From: Stutzerimonas stutzeri
GTDB lineage: Bacteria > Pseudomonadota > Gammaproteobacteria > Pseudomonadales > Pseudomonadaceae
Length of the DNA: 64,000 bases
Assembly (NCBI RefSeq): GCF_024448955.1
Contig: NZ_JAMOIH010000001.1
Span: 124,001-188,000, forward strand
Direction: 5' to 3'
How positions within the stretch are numbered: the stretch's first letter is position 1; each line of letters begins with the position of its first letter. The position numbers were made by a program, and so were the translations under genes. Positions 28,797-39,538 of this stretch are shown here, piece by piece. The notes under the pieces were generated by a model. It was given only the letters and a program-made list of their open reading frames with translations, ran no database searches and was not told the DNA's origin.

Positions 28797-29267
28797 ATGG
28801 AAATTAATATTGGTATTGCCGAGCAGGACCGCGCCGCCATCGCAGACGGTCTATCCCGCCTGCTGGCCGACACCTATACGCTTTATCTCAAGACACACAA
28901 TTTCCACTGGAACGTGACAGGTCCGATGTTCAATACCCTGCACACCATGTTCGAGACGCAGTACACCGAACTGGCTACCGCTGTGGATGACATCGCCGAG
29001 CGTATCCGTGCCCTGGGTTTCCCGGCGCCAGGCACCTACGCCGCCTACGCGAAGCTGTCCTCGATCAAGGAGCAGGAGGGCATTCCAACCGCAGAGGACA
29101 TGATCAAGTTGCTGGTTGAAGGACAAGAAGCGGTCGTCCGGACCGCACGTGGCATTTTCCCGCTGCTGGAGAAAGTCAGTGACGAGCCCACCGCCGACCT
29201 TCTGACTCAGCGCATGCAGATTCATGAAAAGACTGCCTGGATGCTGCGCAGCCTGCTTGCCGCCTGA
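28797..29267 (+). CDS. Dps-like ferritin-family DNA/iron-binding protein
   Basis: 156 residues, four-helix ferritin-like fold. Ferroxidase residues are in [12 protein letters not shown] and [23 protein letters not shown], the Dps signature. Dps dodecamers store iron using peroxide and can coat DNA. The start is ATG 28797 with GGGAG 6 nt upstream. The N-terminus is short and not Lys-rich, so DNA binding may be weak. Corresponds in position to P. aeruginosa PA0962. Confidence 0.92.
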   Translation: MEINIGIAEQDRAAIADGLSRLLADTYTLYLKTHNFHWNVTGPMFNTLHTMFETQYTELATAVDDIAERIRALGFPAPGTYAAYAKLSSIKEQEGIPTAEDMIKLLVEGQEAVVRTARGIFPLLEKVSDEPTADLLTQRMQIHEKTAWMLRSLLAA

Positions 29268-29295
29268 TACGAGGCGCCAATCTCCGCTACAAGCG

Positions 29296-29323
29296 GGATG
29301 GCCGAAGCACGGCCATTCCTCTT
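29296..29323 (+). terminator. Terminator after the dps-like gene
   Basis: ATGGCC pairs with GGCCAT (29298-29316), followed by TCCTCTT; 28 bp after the stop codon. The T run is short. Confidence 0.5.
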
Positions 29324-29538
29324 GGCATGACACGAAGCTCGCCGCTAACGGCGTGACACCTGCCCTAACTTCCTTCCCGATGCCTCGATGGGCAAGCCAT
29401 TTGAGCACCGCCTTCCTTTACTGTTAAATACGCGCGCGTCGCAGCTTGGGCATTCAATTAAGGCGATCGCATCCCACTCAATTTCCTCCGCCCAAGCCTG
29501 CCGCTTTCTGTCGTGCTATTTAACTGTGAGTCAAAAGA

Positions 29539-30168
29539 ATGCTTAAGATCATCCATGTATTAACGGGCGTTGTTGCCCTGGCGCTGTCATTCGCACCCAG
29601 TCTTACCGGGGCAATGCCCTTGCTGGTACAACCCGAGGCATTGAGCCTGCTGTTTCTAGGTCTGCTGAACGTACAGTTTGCATCCGCTCAGGCGAACAGC
29701 CACGGGCGTAGCCGCCCTGTTCTCCTCGGCGCTTCGGTGCTGCTGATTATTGCGGTTGTGATCCAGACTGCGATCCTGTTGCTTCCCGTCGCTGCCATTG
29801 CGGGACAACCAGCAACCTTGGCCAGCCTAGTTCTCGCCTTCATCGCCGTACTGCTGCAACTGGCTGCGACGCAAACAGTAAATGCACGTACCACCAACCG
29901 CAGCCCATCCTCGCATCGCAGAAGCCAGCATAAGAACGTCACGGCGCCGGCTGTTAGTACCGCCGGGCGTGAAGCAGGCACAGTCAAATGGTTCAACACC
30001 TCGAAAGGTTTCGGCTTTATATCCCGCGATAGCGGTGATGATGTGTTCGTCCACTTCAGAGCCATCCGAGGCGAAGGCCACCGGGTACTGGTAGAAGGTC
30101 AACGCGTCGAATTCGCCGTCATGATGCGCGACAAAGGTCTCCAGGCCGAAGACGTGGTCGCAATCTAG
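29539..30168 (+). CDS. Membrane protein with C-terminal cold-shock domain
   Basis: 209 residues. The N-terminal part (about 1-115) has three or four hydrophobic helices ([68 protein letters not shown]). A basic linker (about 116-145, Ser/Arg/His-rich) leads to a complete CspA-type domain (about 147-209) with RNP1 KGFGFISR and RNP2 VFVHF. Cold-shock domains bind single-stranded nucleic acid; here it would be tethered to the inner membrane facing the cytoplasm. Position equals PA0961 of P. aeruginosa. A weak ribosome site precedes ATG. The 270-bp upstream region may include a leader; nothing certain is visible. Confidence 0.88.
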   Translation: MLKIIHVLTGVVALALSFAPSLTGAMPLLVQPEALSLLFLGLLNVQFASAQANSHGRSRPVLLGASVLLIIAVVIQTAILLLPVAAIAGQPATLASLVLAFIAVLLQLAATQTVNARTTNRSPSSHRRSQHKNVTAPAVSTAGREAGTVKWFNTSKGFGFISRDSGDDVFVHFRAIRGEGHRVLVEGQRVEFAVMMRDKGLQAEDVVAI

Positions 30169-30183
30169 TCAGACCACCGACTT

Positions 30184-30215
30184 CGAACGCCAGAACCAAA
30201 CAGTGCTGGCGTTCG
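30184..30215 (+). terminator. Hairpin between convergent CSD and slyX genes
   Basis: A 10-bp perfect stem CGAACGCCAG (30184-30193) / CTGGCGTTCG (30206-30215) in the 66-bp gap between convergent genes. No T run follows on either strand, so termination is only inferred from position. Confidence 0.45.
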
Positions 30216-30234
30216 TCATCCTGCGCCGCAGCCT

Positions 30235-30441
30235 TCAATAGTGCGGCGGAGGCGCTTCATCCTCCTCGCCCCCCATCCTGCTCTGCATGTCTTCCTGCCG
30301 CCTGGCCAGCACACCCAGCTGCGCCTGTAGCCGCTCAACGGTACGCTGCTGCGCAAACAGCACATCATTCAAGGTTTGGATCGTATCGTCCTGAAAAGCC
30401 AGGCGCGCCTCGAGATCGGTGATGCGTTGTTCTAACTCCAT
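30235..30441 (-). CDS. slyX: SlyX family protein
   Basis: 68 residues, largely one coiled coil (MELEQRITDLEARLAFQDDTIQTLNDVLFAQQRTVERLQAQLG split over residues 1-43) with the family ending DEAPPPHY. Function is unknown; linked genetically to slyD in E. coli. ATG 30441 is chosen because the family starts close to this Met-Glu-Leu. It lies 4 bp after the HIT gene stop on the same strand. Confidence 0.9.
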   Translation of the reverse strand: MELEQRITDLEARLAFQDDTIQTLNDVLFAQQRTVERLQAQLGVLARRQEDMQSRMGGEEDEAPPPHY

Positions 30442-30445
30442 TACG

Positions 30446-30868
30446 TCACTCCGCAAAACGAAAATTGTCAGTGAGCACCAGCTTCAGCTTCTGCCTTATC
30501 GCATCGACCTGCACCTCACTATAGGGAGTGGCCGGCTTATGCCCCCAGACGGGCGCTGGCCAGGCAGCATCACCCCGACGCCGGGCGATCACGTGCATAT
30601 GGAGCTGATTCACCACGTTGCCCAAGGTGGCGACATTCATCTTGTCTGCGCCGAAGGTATCCTTCAGCGTTTCAGCCAGCGCCGTTGCCTCTCGCCATAG
30701 CGCCTGCTGATCCGCCGCGTCCAGTTGAAACAACTCACTGACCTCCTCACGGCGCGGCACAAGAATGAACCAGGGGTAATTGGCATCGTTCATTAGCAGC
30801 AAGCGACACAGCGGAAAATCACCCAGACTCAGCGTGTCCTGCTCCAGGCGTGAATCGAGAACGAACAT
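30446..30868 (-). CDS. HIT-family nucleotide-binding protein
   Basis: 140 residues with the histidine-triad-type motif QLHMHVIARR near residue 95 and the core WFILVPRREEVSEL. HIT proteins hydrolyse or transfer nucleotidyl groups (AMP-amides, dinucleoside polyphosphates); this subgroup has no assigned substrate. The start is ATG 30868 with AGGAG at 8 nt; an ATG at 30886 lacks one. Operon with slyX. Confidence 0.88.
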   Translation of the reverse strand: MFVLDSRLEQDTLSLGDFPLCRLLLMNDANYPWFILVPRREEVSELFQLDAADQQALWREATALAETLKDTFGADKMNVATLGNVVNQLHMHVIARRRGDAAWPAPVWGHKPATPYSEVQVDAIRQKLKLVLTDNFRFAE

Positions 30869-31325
30869 AACGGCACTCCTGTTCATATGGGGAACCGGCA
30901 GCAGCGAAGCCGCGCCGGATCGTCAGATAAGAATACTCCAACGCTCCAGTGCCAGCAGCCGACCAAAGCGCACCAATACGGGACTGCCACCGATGACAAA
31001 GCCCCGCTATAGAGCGGGCCGAGGCGCGCAGCAGTCCGTTTTCCTGCAGCGGGACAGATTTTCATTCTGTGCACGGTTATTGCTTTGCGGTAAAAAGCCC
31101 CACGCGAGGGGGCAGAAAAACGCAAAAAGCTGGAGTAAGCTTGCTGTCGCTAGTTTCCCCAGCTACACAATAGTTCTCGGAAATACATTTCCCAGAGTTG
31201 TTGCAGGTTTCGACCAGCTAGGTAAACAAGGACTGCAATTGAGCTTGTATACCGAAAATAAGATGCCTCTTTCCCGCCACAAGCAGGAAAGCAAGCACCA
31301 ATTTGAACCAAAGGAGCAATCACTC
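30869..31325 (+). other. Long intergenic region upstream of the OprD porin
   Basis: 457 bp between the HIT gene (minus) and oprD (plus). The open frame running into oprD from 30780 is not coding in style. A GCCCC/GGGGC-type imperfect hairpin lies near 31097-31116. The last 100 bp before ATG are A-rich with AAAGGAG. A long, regulated leader is plausible, as oprD in P. aeruginosa is under metabolic control, but no operator can be named. Confidence 0.4.
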
Positions 31326-32594
31326 ATGCAAGTGATGAAGTGGAGCGTTATCGCCCTGGCCGTAGCCGCGGGCACATCCCAAATGGCATTCGCCAGTCAG
31401 CAATCTGAATCTAACGGTTTCGTCGAAGACGCGAAGCTGGATCTTCTGCTGCGTAATACCTATTGGAGCCGGGACTTCCGTGAAGGCGGCATCAATGACG
31501 CTAAGCCATGGGGCCAGGCTTTCATTACAACCTTCGAATCTGGTTTCACTCAGGGCACTATTGGCGTCGGTGTAGATGCCTTCGGCTTGCTAGGCGTGCG
31601 ACTGGACGGCGGCCGCGGACACAATTTCACTCAGATGTTCGAGCTCGAATCTGACGGCCATCCAGACCGTGATGTCGGTCAGGTCGGTGCTGCGATCAAA
31701 GCACAGTTCTCCAACACCGTAGTGAAGTATGGCGACCAGATGCCGATGATGCCGGTCCTTGCGAACGACGACTCGCGCCTGTTACCGCAATCCTTTACCG
31801 GTACACTCATTACCAGCAATGAAATCAACGGACTAGAGCTCAACGCCGGCCGTTTCACTGCGGAAAGCTCTATGGCATCGTCCAGCCGTGACGACTCCGA
31901 ACTGAAGAGCATCGATGTATTTGGTGGCAGCTATCAATTCACAGACGAGCTAAGTGCTTCGCTCTATTTCTCCGATGTCGAAGACACATACGACAAGAAA
32001 TACGCGAACGTTAATTACGTGATGCCGCTGTCTGAAAGCCAAGCTCTGACGTTTGATTTCAACTACTACAAAACTGACGACATCGACCAGCGCTTCCAGG
32101 GCGCAGACGGGGCTGCTGTCGACGACAACACTATTTGGAGCCTGTCGGCAAAGTACAGCGTCGGTGCGCATGCTTTCATTCTGGCCCACCAGCGAGTATC
32201 CGGCGATACAGGATACCTATATGACTACGGCGACGGCGGTAGCGCCATCTGGGTTGCGAACTCCTATCTGTCCGACTTTAACGGAAAAGATGAACGCTCT
32301 TGGCAGGCCAGTTATGAGCTGGACTTCAGCGGCTACGGTGTTCCAGGACTCGCATGGAAAACCGCTTACATCCGCGGCGATAATATTGACGCCGAGTTCT
32401 ATGGCGGCACTGGCGAAGGCACCGAACGCGAAATCTTCAACCAAGTTTCCTATACCGTCCAAAGCGGCCCAGCCAAGGACCTGAAGTTGCGCGCACGCAA
32501 CTCTATCCTGCGCACCAGCACTGAAATCAACGGCTATGTGCCGGATATCGATGAGTGGCGCCTGTTCGTCGAGTACCCGCTGAGCATTCTGTAA
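31326..32594 (+). CDS. oprD: OprD-type outer-membrane porin
   Basis: 422 residues with a 24-residue signal peptide (SQMAFA-SQQ). Characteristic segments are NGFVEDAKLDLLLRNTYWSRDF, ESGFTQGTIGVGVDAFGLLGVRLDGG, LANDDSRLLPQSFTG and YLSDFNGKDERSWQASYELDF; the last strand is WRLFVEYPLSIL. In P. aeruginosa OprD takes up basic amino acids and carbapenems, and its gene occupies the same place (between the HIT gene and proS). ATG 31326 has AAAGGAG upstream. Positionally orthologous to PA0958; specificity in this organism is inferred. Confidence 0.88.
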   Translation: MQVMKWSVIALAVAAGTSQMAFASQQSESNGFVEDAKLDLLLRNTYWSRDFREGGINDAKPWGQAFITTFESGFTQGTIGVGVDAFGLLGVRLDGGRGHNFTQMFELESDGHPDRDVGQVGAAIKAQFSNTVVKYGDQMPMMPVLANDDSRLLPQSFTGTLITSNEINGLELNAGRFTAESSMASSSRDDSELKSIDVFGGSYQFTDELSASLYFSDVEDTYDKKYANVNYVMPLSESQALTFDFNYYKTDDIDQRFQGADGAAVDDNTIWSLSAKYSVGAHAFILAHQRVSGDTGYLYDYGDGGSAIWVANSYLSDFNGKDERSWQASYELDFSGYGVPGLAWKTAYIRGDNIDAEFYGGTGEGTEREIFNQVSYTVQSGPAKDLKLRARNSILRTSTEINGYVPDIDEWRLFVEYPLSIL

Positions 32595-32631
32595 AACCAG
32601 AAATCCAGCTTGTAACTCGATTACAAAAAAA

Positions 32632-32655
32632 GAAGCCCGGCACCCGCCGGGCTTC
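32632..32655 (+). terminator. Terminator after oprD
   Basis: GAAGCCCGGC pairs with GCCGGGCTTC around a short loop, with an A run before and TGGTTTT after. It lies 37 bp downstream of the stop codon. Confidence 0.8.
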
Positions 32656-32759
32656 TGGTTTTAACACCTGTAGTCGTCCGAACGATTCTGTACGCCACCC
32701 CGCAGTCGCCGTACAATGCCGAGCCAAATTTCCCGCTCTGCAAGGACACAACGGCCCTC

Positions 32760-34475
32760 ATGCGCACCAGTCAGTTCCTGCTCTCGACCCTTAAAGAAAC
32801 GCCTTCCGATGCAGTGGTCATCAGCCATCAACTGATGCTGCGTGCAGGCATGATTCGCAAGCTGGCGTCCGGCCTCTACACCTGGATGCCGATGGGGCTG
32901 CGTGCGCTGCGCAAGGCCGAGGCCATCGTTCGCGACGAGATGAACAAGGCCGGCGCACTGGAAGTCCTGATGCCTGCAATCCAGCCCGCCGAGCTTTGGC
33001 AGGAATCGGGCCGTTGGGAGCAATATGGCGCCGAGCTGCTGCGCCTGAAGGACCGCCATGACCGTGAGTTCTGTGTCGGCCCGACTCATGAAGAAGTCAT
33101 CACCGATCTGGCCCGTAACGAGCTGAACAGCTACAAGCAGTTGCCGATCAACTTCTACCAGATCCAGACCAAGTTCCGCGACGAGATCCGTCCACGCTTC
33201 GGCCTGATGCGCGGGCGCGAGTTCATCATGAAGGACGCTTATTCCTTCCATGCGGACCAGCAATCGCTGCAAGAAACCTATGACCGCATGCACCAAGCGT
33301 ACTGCAATATCTTCACTCGCCTGGGGCTGAATTTCCGTCCCGTGCAGGCTGATACCGGATCGATTGGCGGCACCGGCTCGCATGAATTCCACGTACTGGC
33401 TGAATCCGGCGAAGACGACATCGCGTTCAGCGACAGTTCCGATTACGCAGCAAACATCGAGAAGGCCGAAGCCATTCCACGCGAAACGGAGCGCCGCGCC
33501 GCTACCGAAGAGCTGCGCCTGGTCGATACACCGAACTGCAAAACGATTGCTGCGCTGGTCGAGCAGTTTCAGCTACCCATCGAGAAAACCATCAAAACGC
33601 TAGTCGTACAGGGTGTCGAGAAAGGACAGCTGGTTGCACTGGTCGTGCGTGGTGACCATGAACTCAACGAGATCAAGGCGGCGAACCTGGCTCAGGTTGC
33701 CAGTCCGCTGGTGTTCGCTTCCGATGCGGAGATCCGTACCGCCATTGGCGCAGGTCCCGGTTCGTTGGGCCCGCTGAATCTACCGATCAGCTGCGTCATC
33801 GATCGATCGGTCGCACTGATGAGCGACTTCGCAGCCGGCGCCAACCAGGAAGACAAGCACTATTTCGGCGTGAACTGGGAGCGCGACCTGCCCGTGCCGG
33901 AGGTAGCCGACCTGCGCAACGTGGTAGCAGGCGACCCAAGCCCGGATGGCGTTGGCACACTGATCATCAAGCGCGGCATCGAGGTCGGGCATATTTTCCA
34001 GCTCGGCACCAAGTACAGCGAAGCGATGAACTGCAGTGTCATGGGTGAGAACGGCAAGCCGGTCACCCTGACCATGGGTTGCTACGGCATCGGCGTATCC
34101 CGTGTGGTTGCCGCCGCCATTGAGCAGAACTACGACGATCGCGGCATTCTTTGGCCTGAGGCGCTGGCACCCTTCCAGATCGCCCTGGTGCCGATGAAGT
34201 GTGAAAATCAGGCCGTTCGCGAAGCGACTGACAAGCTCTATGCGGAGCTCACCGCCGCTGGCTACGACGTACTGCTCGATGACCGTGACAAAAAGACCAG
34301 TCCCGGCGTCAAATTCGCCGATATGGAGTTGGTGGGCATCCCGCATCGCATCGTCATCGGCGATCGCGGATTGGCCGACGGCACACTGGAATACAAGCAT
34401 CGCCGCGATGCGGAAAGCCAGGCCGTTGCCGCCGCCGACATCCTCGATTTCATCAATTCACGCGCCAGTCGCTGA
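32760..34475 (+). CDS. proS: Prolyl-tRNA synthetase (bacterial type with editing insertion)
   Basis: 571 residues, class II. Motif 1-2 region ([51 protein letters not shown]), the YbaK-like editing insertion (about 225-400, [19 protein letters not shown]...[15 protein letters not shown]), motif 3 ([18 protein letters not shown]) and an anticodon-binding C-domain. Normal length. Same position after oprD as in P. aeruginosa. Confidence 0.98.
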   Translation: MRTSQFLLSTLKETPSDAVVISHQLMLRAGMIRKLASGLYTWMPMGLRALRKAEAIVRDEMNKAGALEVLMPAIQPAELWQESGRWEQYGAELLRLKDRHDREFCVGPTHEEVITDLARNELNSYKQLPINFYQIQTKFRDEIRPRFGLMRGREFIMKDAYSFHADQQSLQETYDRMHQAYCNIFTRLGLNFRPVQADTGSIGGTGSHEFHVLAESGEDDIAFSDSSDYAANIEKAEAIPRETERRAATEELRLVDTPNCKTIAALVEQFQLPIEKTIKTLVVQGVEKGQLVALVVRGDHELNEIKAANLAQVASPLVFASDAEIRTAIGAGPGSLGPLNLPISCVIDRSVALMSDFAAGANQEDKHYFGVNWERDLPVPEVADLRNVVAGDPSPDGVGTLIIKRGIEVGHIFQLGTKYSEAMNCSVMGENGKPVTLTMGCYGIGVSRVVAAAIEQNYDDRGILWPEALAPFQIALVPMKCENQAVREATDKLYAELTAAGYDVLLDDRDKKTSPGVKFADMELVGIPHRIVIGDRGLADGTLEYKHRRDAESQAVAAADILDFINSRASR

Positions 34476-34483
34476 CGGACATC

Positions 34484-35431
34484 ATGCACAACCGAAGTGC
34501 TTCACTCTGCGCCACGCTTTGCGTGGCGCTTTTTATGGGTGGCTGCGCCAACCAGCTGCCGCAACGCAGCGAACACGAAGCCCGTACCGAACGCAAACTG
34601 CTCGACCACAGCCTTCGCATCGAAGTGGGAGAACCGCTGCTGGAGCTGCCGCAGCGGCGGATCCGCGTGCTCGACCAGAAGACCTTCGAAGTCACCGATT
34701 TCGAAGTGACCCGCCGTTATGATCGCTACACGCCTTATCAGGCGTGGCGCGAGCTGTACGAGATTCCGCTGGGGGCTGTCGCTGTAGTCGCCGGGGTCGG
34801 CGCCAATGTTCTCAACGTGGCGTTGCTCGGCAACCTGCCGGAAGGCGTCACCCGCGGTTGGATCAGCTACGGCTTTGCCGGTCTCAACCCATTCGTCAAC
34901 GTCGAGTCCAACGGACGTTCGCAGCAGAACCTCGCCAGCCTCGACGAACAGCGCCGCGATACTCGCCTTGAATACTCCAGCCTGCCTTGGGCCGAGCGCC
35001 CCGTGCTGGTCGTTGCCGGCCCCGAAACCCACGAGCTGAGCACTGATCGCAACGGAGTGTTGCGGCTCAACCTGCTCGATGGCTCGTTCGCCGACCAGGA
35101 CATCAGCCAGATCGGTAAGCTCCACCTGCAGGTCGAGGATCCACAGGACGCGACCCGTGCCGACGCGATGCTGCTGGTCAGCCGCAGTCTGCGCGGCAAG
35201 CTGCTCGAAGCCCATGACCTGATTTTCAACGACCTGGAAGGCGATGACGTCAGCCAGTGGGTCCATCGTGTCAAGCGGCTCTCGGAGCTTGGCCTCGAGG
35301 AAGAAGCCAGCGAACTCGAACAGAGCCTGATCGAGCTGACCCGCAACGACCCTGATTTGCAGCAGGAATTTCTTCGCAGCCTGGTGCAGGACGCTGGCCG
35401 CTACGCCAGCGATCCAGGCGAAGACGGCTGA
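34484..35431 (+). CDS. Uncharacterised lipoprotein
   Basis: 315 residues with a lipoprotein signal ending MGGC (Cys21). The region 85-115 contains a hydrophobic stretch (GAVAVVAGVGANVLNVALLGNLPEG). The rest resembles a beta-rich periplasmic domain followed by a helical C-terminal region (VHRVKRLSELGLEEEASELEQSLIELT). No named family is recognised. It sits 8 bp after proS and 6 bp before a lytic transglycosylase, so it may be in the same transcript; an envelope role is inferred. Confidence 0.8.
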   Translation: MHNRSASLCATLCVALFMGGCANQLPQRSEHEARTERKLLDHSLRIEVGEPLLELPQRRIRVLDQKTFEVTDFEVTRRYDRYTPYQAWRELYEIPLGAVAVVAGVGANVLNVALLGNLPEGVTRGWISYGFAGLNPFVNVESNGRSQQNLASLDEQRRDTRLEYSSLPWAERPVLVVAGPETHELSTDRNGVLRLNLLDGSFADQDISQIGKLHLQVEDPQDATRADAMLLVSRSLRGKLLEAHDLIFNDLEGDDVSQWVHRVKRLSELGLEEEASELEQSLIELTRNDPDLQQEFLRSLVQDAGRYASDPGEDG

Positions 35432-35437
35432 TTCATC

Positions 35438-36010
35438 GTGACGCCGCTGCGCTACGTATTGCTACTTATGCTGGTCGTCGCCGGGCCAGTGTCCGCCAAC
35501 GTTCGCCAGGCACCCGAGCCGGAATTGCGCGAACTGATGCAACGCACCGTAGCGGAAGCCGAGAGTTTCCAGGATCGCTTCGAAGCGGAAGTCTGGCTGA
35601 TGGATATGTCGACCCGCCTCAAGCGCTACGTTCCCGATCCGCAAGAACGGTTGACGCTACTGCGACTGGTGCACCAGGAAGCCAGCAAGGCGGGATTGAA
35701 ACCTGACCTGGTGCTTGCGCTCATCCACGCCGAAAGTCATTTCGACCGATTCGCCATTTCCAGCGTCGGCGCGCAAGGCATGATGCAGGTGATGCCGTTC
35801 TGGAAGGCCGAATTGGGGCGCCCGCAAGACAATCTCACCGACAACGCCACCAACCTGCGCTACGGCTGCACCATCCTCAGCTACTACCTGAAAAAGGAAA
35901 AAGGCGACATCAATCGCGCCCTGGCGCGCTACAACGGTAGCCTTGGCAAGAATCACTACCCGGCAAAGGTAATCGGGTTCTGGCAGGACTTCTGGTACGT
36001 GAAGCCCTGA
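35438..36010 (+). CDS. Lytic transglycosylase (SLT domain)
   Basis: 190 residues with a signal peptide (VVAGPVSA-NVR). The SLT domain (about 75-185) has the catalytic Glu99 in ALIHAESHFDRFAISSVGAQGMMQVMPFW and the downstream NLRYGCTILSYYL and ALARYNGS motifs. It cleaves peptidoglycan forming 1,6-anhydromuropeptides. The start is GTG at 35438, 6 bp after the upstream lipoprotein stop. It is soluble periplasmic rather than lipidated. Confidence 0.9.
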   Translation: MTPLRYVLLLMLVVAGPVSANVRQAPEPELRELMQRTVAEAESFQDRFEAEVWLMDMSTRLKRYVPDPQERLTLLRLVHQEASKAGLKPDLVLALIHAESHFDRFAISSVGAQGMMQVMPFWKAELGRPQDNLTDNATNLRYGCTILSYYLKKEKGDINRALARYNGSLGKNHYPAKVIGFWQDFWYVKP

Positions 36011-36105
36011 GGGCAGCTTCAAGCGGCAAGCTTCAGGCTGCAATCGGCAGATAGCGCCACCGGCACTACGCTGTCTGGCTTAGCTCTAAGCTTGAAGCTT
36101 GAAGC
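36011..36105. repeat. AGCTTGAAGC-type intergenic repeat tract
   Basis: The 95-bp gap between convergent genes contains degenerate copies of AGCTTGAAGC and its complement (GCTTCAAGC; CAAGCTTCAGGC; AAGCTTGAAGCTTGAAGCC). The copies can fold on each other and probably act as a bidirectional terminator. A relative lies at 49767-49848. Confidence 0.6.
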
Positions 36106-36561
36106 CTACCTCCCCAACCGTGCGAGATGTTCCTGCAGCCCTTCTGCGGTTTGTTCGCCGACCAATTGTTCACGCACCTTGCCGGACGCATCAATGATGT
36201 AGGTCACCGGTAGCACGGCGCTACGCGGCAGATCCAGGCGTTCGGCCGGGTCGATGCTGAGGACCCGGAATCTAACGTCCAGGTCTTTGGATGCCGCAGC
36301 CAGCTCCTCTCCCTGCAAACCGTCGAAATTGATGCCCAGCACGGTGATGTCCTCATACGCTTCATCCAACGCATTCAACTCGGGAATCTCGACCCGGCAT
36401 GGGCCGCACCACTCAGCCCAGTAGTTGATCAACAGCCATTGACCGTCGAGTTGCTGTGCCGTGACGTCGGTGCCGTGCTGGTCGGGGCCCCAGTCTTCTG
36501 CACACCCAGCCAGCGCCAGGCAGGCGAGCAAACCGAATACACCAACGGAGCGCTTGTTCAT
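36106..36561 (-). CDS. TlpA-like thiol-disulfide lipoprotein
   Basis: 151 residues with lipobox LAGC (Cys20), so attached to a periplasm-facing membrane. The thioredoxin fold has the active site WCGPC (51-55) and the cis-Pro segment AVLPVTYIID. TlpA/ResA proteins reduce periplasmic disulfides, for example in cytochrome c maturation. ATG 36561 has AAGGA upstream; an extension of 12 codons is discarded. It lies 32 bp after the YihY gene on the same strand. Confidence 0.88.
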   Translation of the reverse strand: MNKRSVGVFGLLACLALAGCAEDWGPDQHGTDVTAQQLDGQWLLINYWAEWCGPCRVEIPELNALDEAYEDITVLGINFDGLQGEELAAASKDLDVRFRVLSIDPAERLDLPRSAVLPVTYIIDASGKVREQLVGEQTAEGLQEHLARLGR

Positions 36562-36593
36562 CTTCGTTTCCTTGCAATACTGAATTGTCTCGT

Positions 36594-37814
36594 TCAAACC
36601 CGTCGCGCCTGCAGCCAGTCGGCGACACTGCCACCGAATAGGTTCGCCTGCTCCTTCTGTAGCAGCTCCAGCGACTGTTTCAGCGTCGGGTACCAGGGTT
36701 CGTCCAGCTGCTCCGGCAACGCATGGTTACCCGAGAGCGGCCAGGGATTGGAGCGCAACAGCTGATCGAAGCTGTAATGATTGAGATCGCGACACAGGAC
36801 CCATCCGGACGACCCGGTCCGACAGACGAGTTGTTCCCGCTCGAAGAACTCGAAAATTTCATCCCACTCATCCTCGGGTAGTTGCCAACCGCTTCGATGC
36901 GCATCACGCAAGCGTACCTCGCGCCCAGCCTTTTGGTTTTCGTACAGCACACGCAGCAACCCGAGCATGACCAGAAGACGCGGCACCGAGCGACGCCGCC
37001 ATTGCTGCGACGAAGACATACCGCAAACCAACTCCGCGCCGAATAGCACGATCATCCAGGACAGATAAACCCACAGCAGAAACAGCGGCACCGCGGCGAA
37101 AGCCCCGTAGATCAGCTGGTAGCTGGGAAAATAGCTCACATACAAACCGAATAATTGCTTGGCCGCTTCGAACAGAACCGCCGTGAAAGTGCCACCGACA
37201 ACCGCATGCCGCAACGGCACCCGGGTGTTCGGCACCGCTGCGTAAATCAGCGTGAAGGCGGCGACGCTGAGCACCAGCGGCATCGCCTTGAGTACGGTAC
37301 GGGCGCCAATCAATGCATGAGGGCCGGAGATCAGCGACAAGGATGTGATGTAGGTGCTCATGGCGAACCCCGCTCCGAGCAGCAGCGGACCGAGGCTGAG
37401 GATGGCCCAGTACAGGAGGAAGCTCGAGATACCACGACGTGGCTGTCGCACCCGCCAGATCACGTTGAACGCCTTTTCGATGGTCAACAGCATCATCAGC
37501 GCGGTCGCCATCAGAAACCCCACGCCAAACCAGGTGAGTTGTCTTGCCTGGTTCGTGAAGGCGACCAGATATTCCTGAATGGTTGCGCCCGTGGAGGGGA
37601 TGAAGTTGCGGAAGATGTACAGCTGAATCTGTTCGCCGACACCCTGAAATGCGGGGATAGCCGAAAGCATGGCGAAGGTGACCGTCATCATCGGCACCAC
37701 GGCGAACAGCGTGGTGTAGGTCAGCGCGGCGGCACTGTGCGGGCCACGGTCCGCCAGGAAGCGTTGCACCAGGAAACGGCCGAACTCGACGAAATCACTG
37801 ATCCGTTGCTGCAT
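36594..37814 (-). CDS. YihY/UPF0761 inner-membrane protein
   Basis: 406 residues. About six transmembrane helices in the first 280 residues of the YihY (virulence factor BrkB) type: [77 protein letters not shown]. The remaining C-terminal 130 residues are soluble with a winged-helix-like part ([21 protein letters not shown]). Older annotations as ribonuclease BN are wrong for this family. Start 37814 ([11 protein letters not shown]) has GGGGA upstream. Operon with the TlpA-like gene. Confidence 0.88.
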   Translation of the reverse strand: MQQRISDFVEFGRFLVQRFLADRGPHSAAALTYTTLFAVVPMMTVTFAMLSAIPAFQGVGEQIQLYIFRNFIPSTGATIQEYLVAFTNQARQLTWFGVGFLMATALMMLLTIEKAFNVIWRVRQPRRGISSFLLYWAILSLGPLLLGAGFAMSTYITSLSLISGPHALIGARTVLKAMPLVLSVAAFTLIYAAVPNTRVPLRHAVVGGTFTAVLFEAAKQLFGLYVSYFPSYQLIYGAFAAVPLFLLWVYLSWMIVLFGAELVCGMSSSQQWRRRSVPRLLVMLGLLRVLYENQKAGREVRLRDAHRSGWQLPEDEWDEIFEFFEREQLVCRTGSSGWVLCRDLNHYSFDQLLRSNPWPLSGNHALPEQLDEPWYPTLKQSLELLQKEQANLFGGSVADWLQARRV

Positions 37815-37942
37815 TCCATCCCCTTGTTGGCCGTCGCCGGTCGTCCAAACCGCCTGTCCGCCTGCGTGAGACAACCAGCAGCCTACCTTTGCTCACCGTT
37901 GCTGGCGACCCACGTTTCAGGCCTCGCTGCATTGAAGGTTAG

Positions 37943-39335
<1,393 letters not shown>

Positions 39336-39380
39336 GCTGAGGCGGCATGGGAACGCGGAAGGGAATCGCTGCGCAGTATC

Positions 39381-39516
39381 GGTGGGCTGAAGCCCACCCT
39401 ACAACTGGTACTTTCATCTCACACACGGGCTTTTGGGTGGCTGACGCGGAACGCCGTCCGGCCCACCCTACAACAGGCCCCTCGTCACTCCTCCGTAGGG
39501 TGGGCTTCAGCCCACC
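39381..39516. repeat. Interspersed GGTGGGCT-AGCCCACC palindromes
   Basis: Two strong palindromes, at 39381-39398 (GGTGGGCTGAAGCCCACC) and 39498-39516 (GGGTGGGCTTCAGCCCACC), enclose a larger imperfect copy (half sites near 39434 and 39461). CCCTACAA or GTAGGG flanks mark the outside. They fill the gap between convergent DUF2069 and hda genes. The same unit recurs at 55181-55200. Confidence 0.75.
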
Positions 39517-39538
39517 AGTAGCACTGGCAACCGAATCA

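Noticed and set aside
36594-37814. Ribonuclease BN name for the YihY protein
   Set aside because: RNase BN is the Rbn/ElaC zinc-hydrolase; this protein is a membrane protein of the YihY family.
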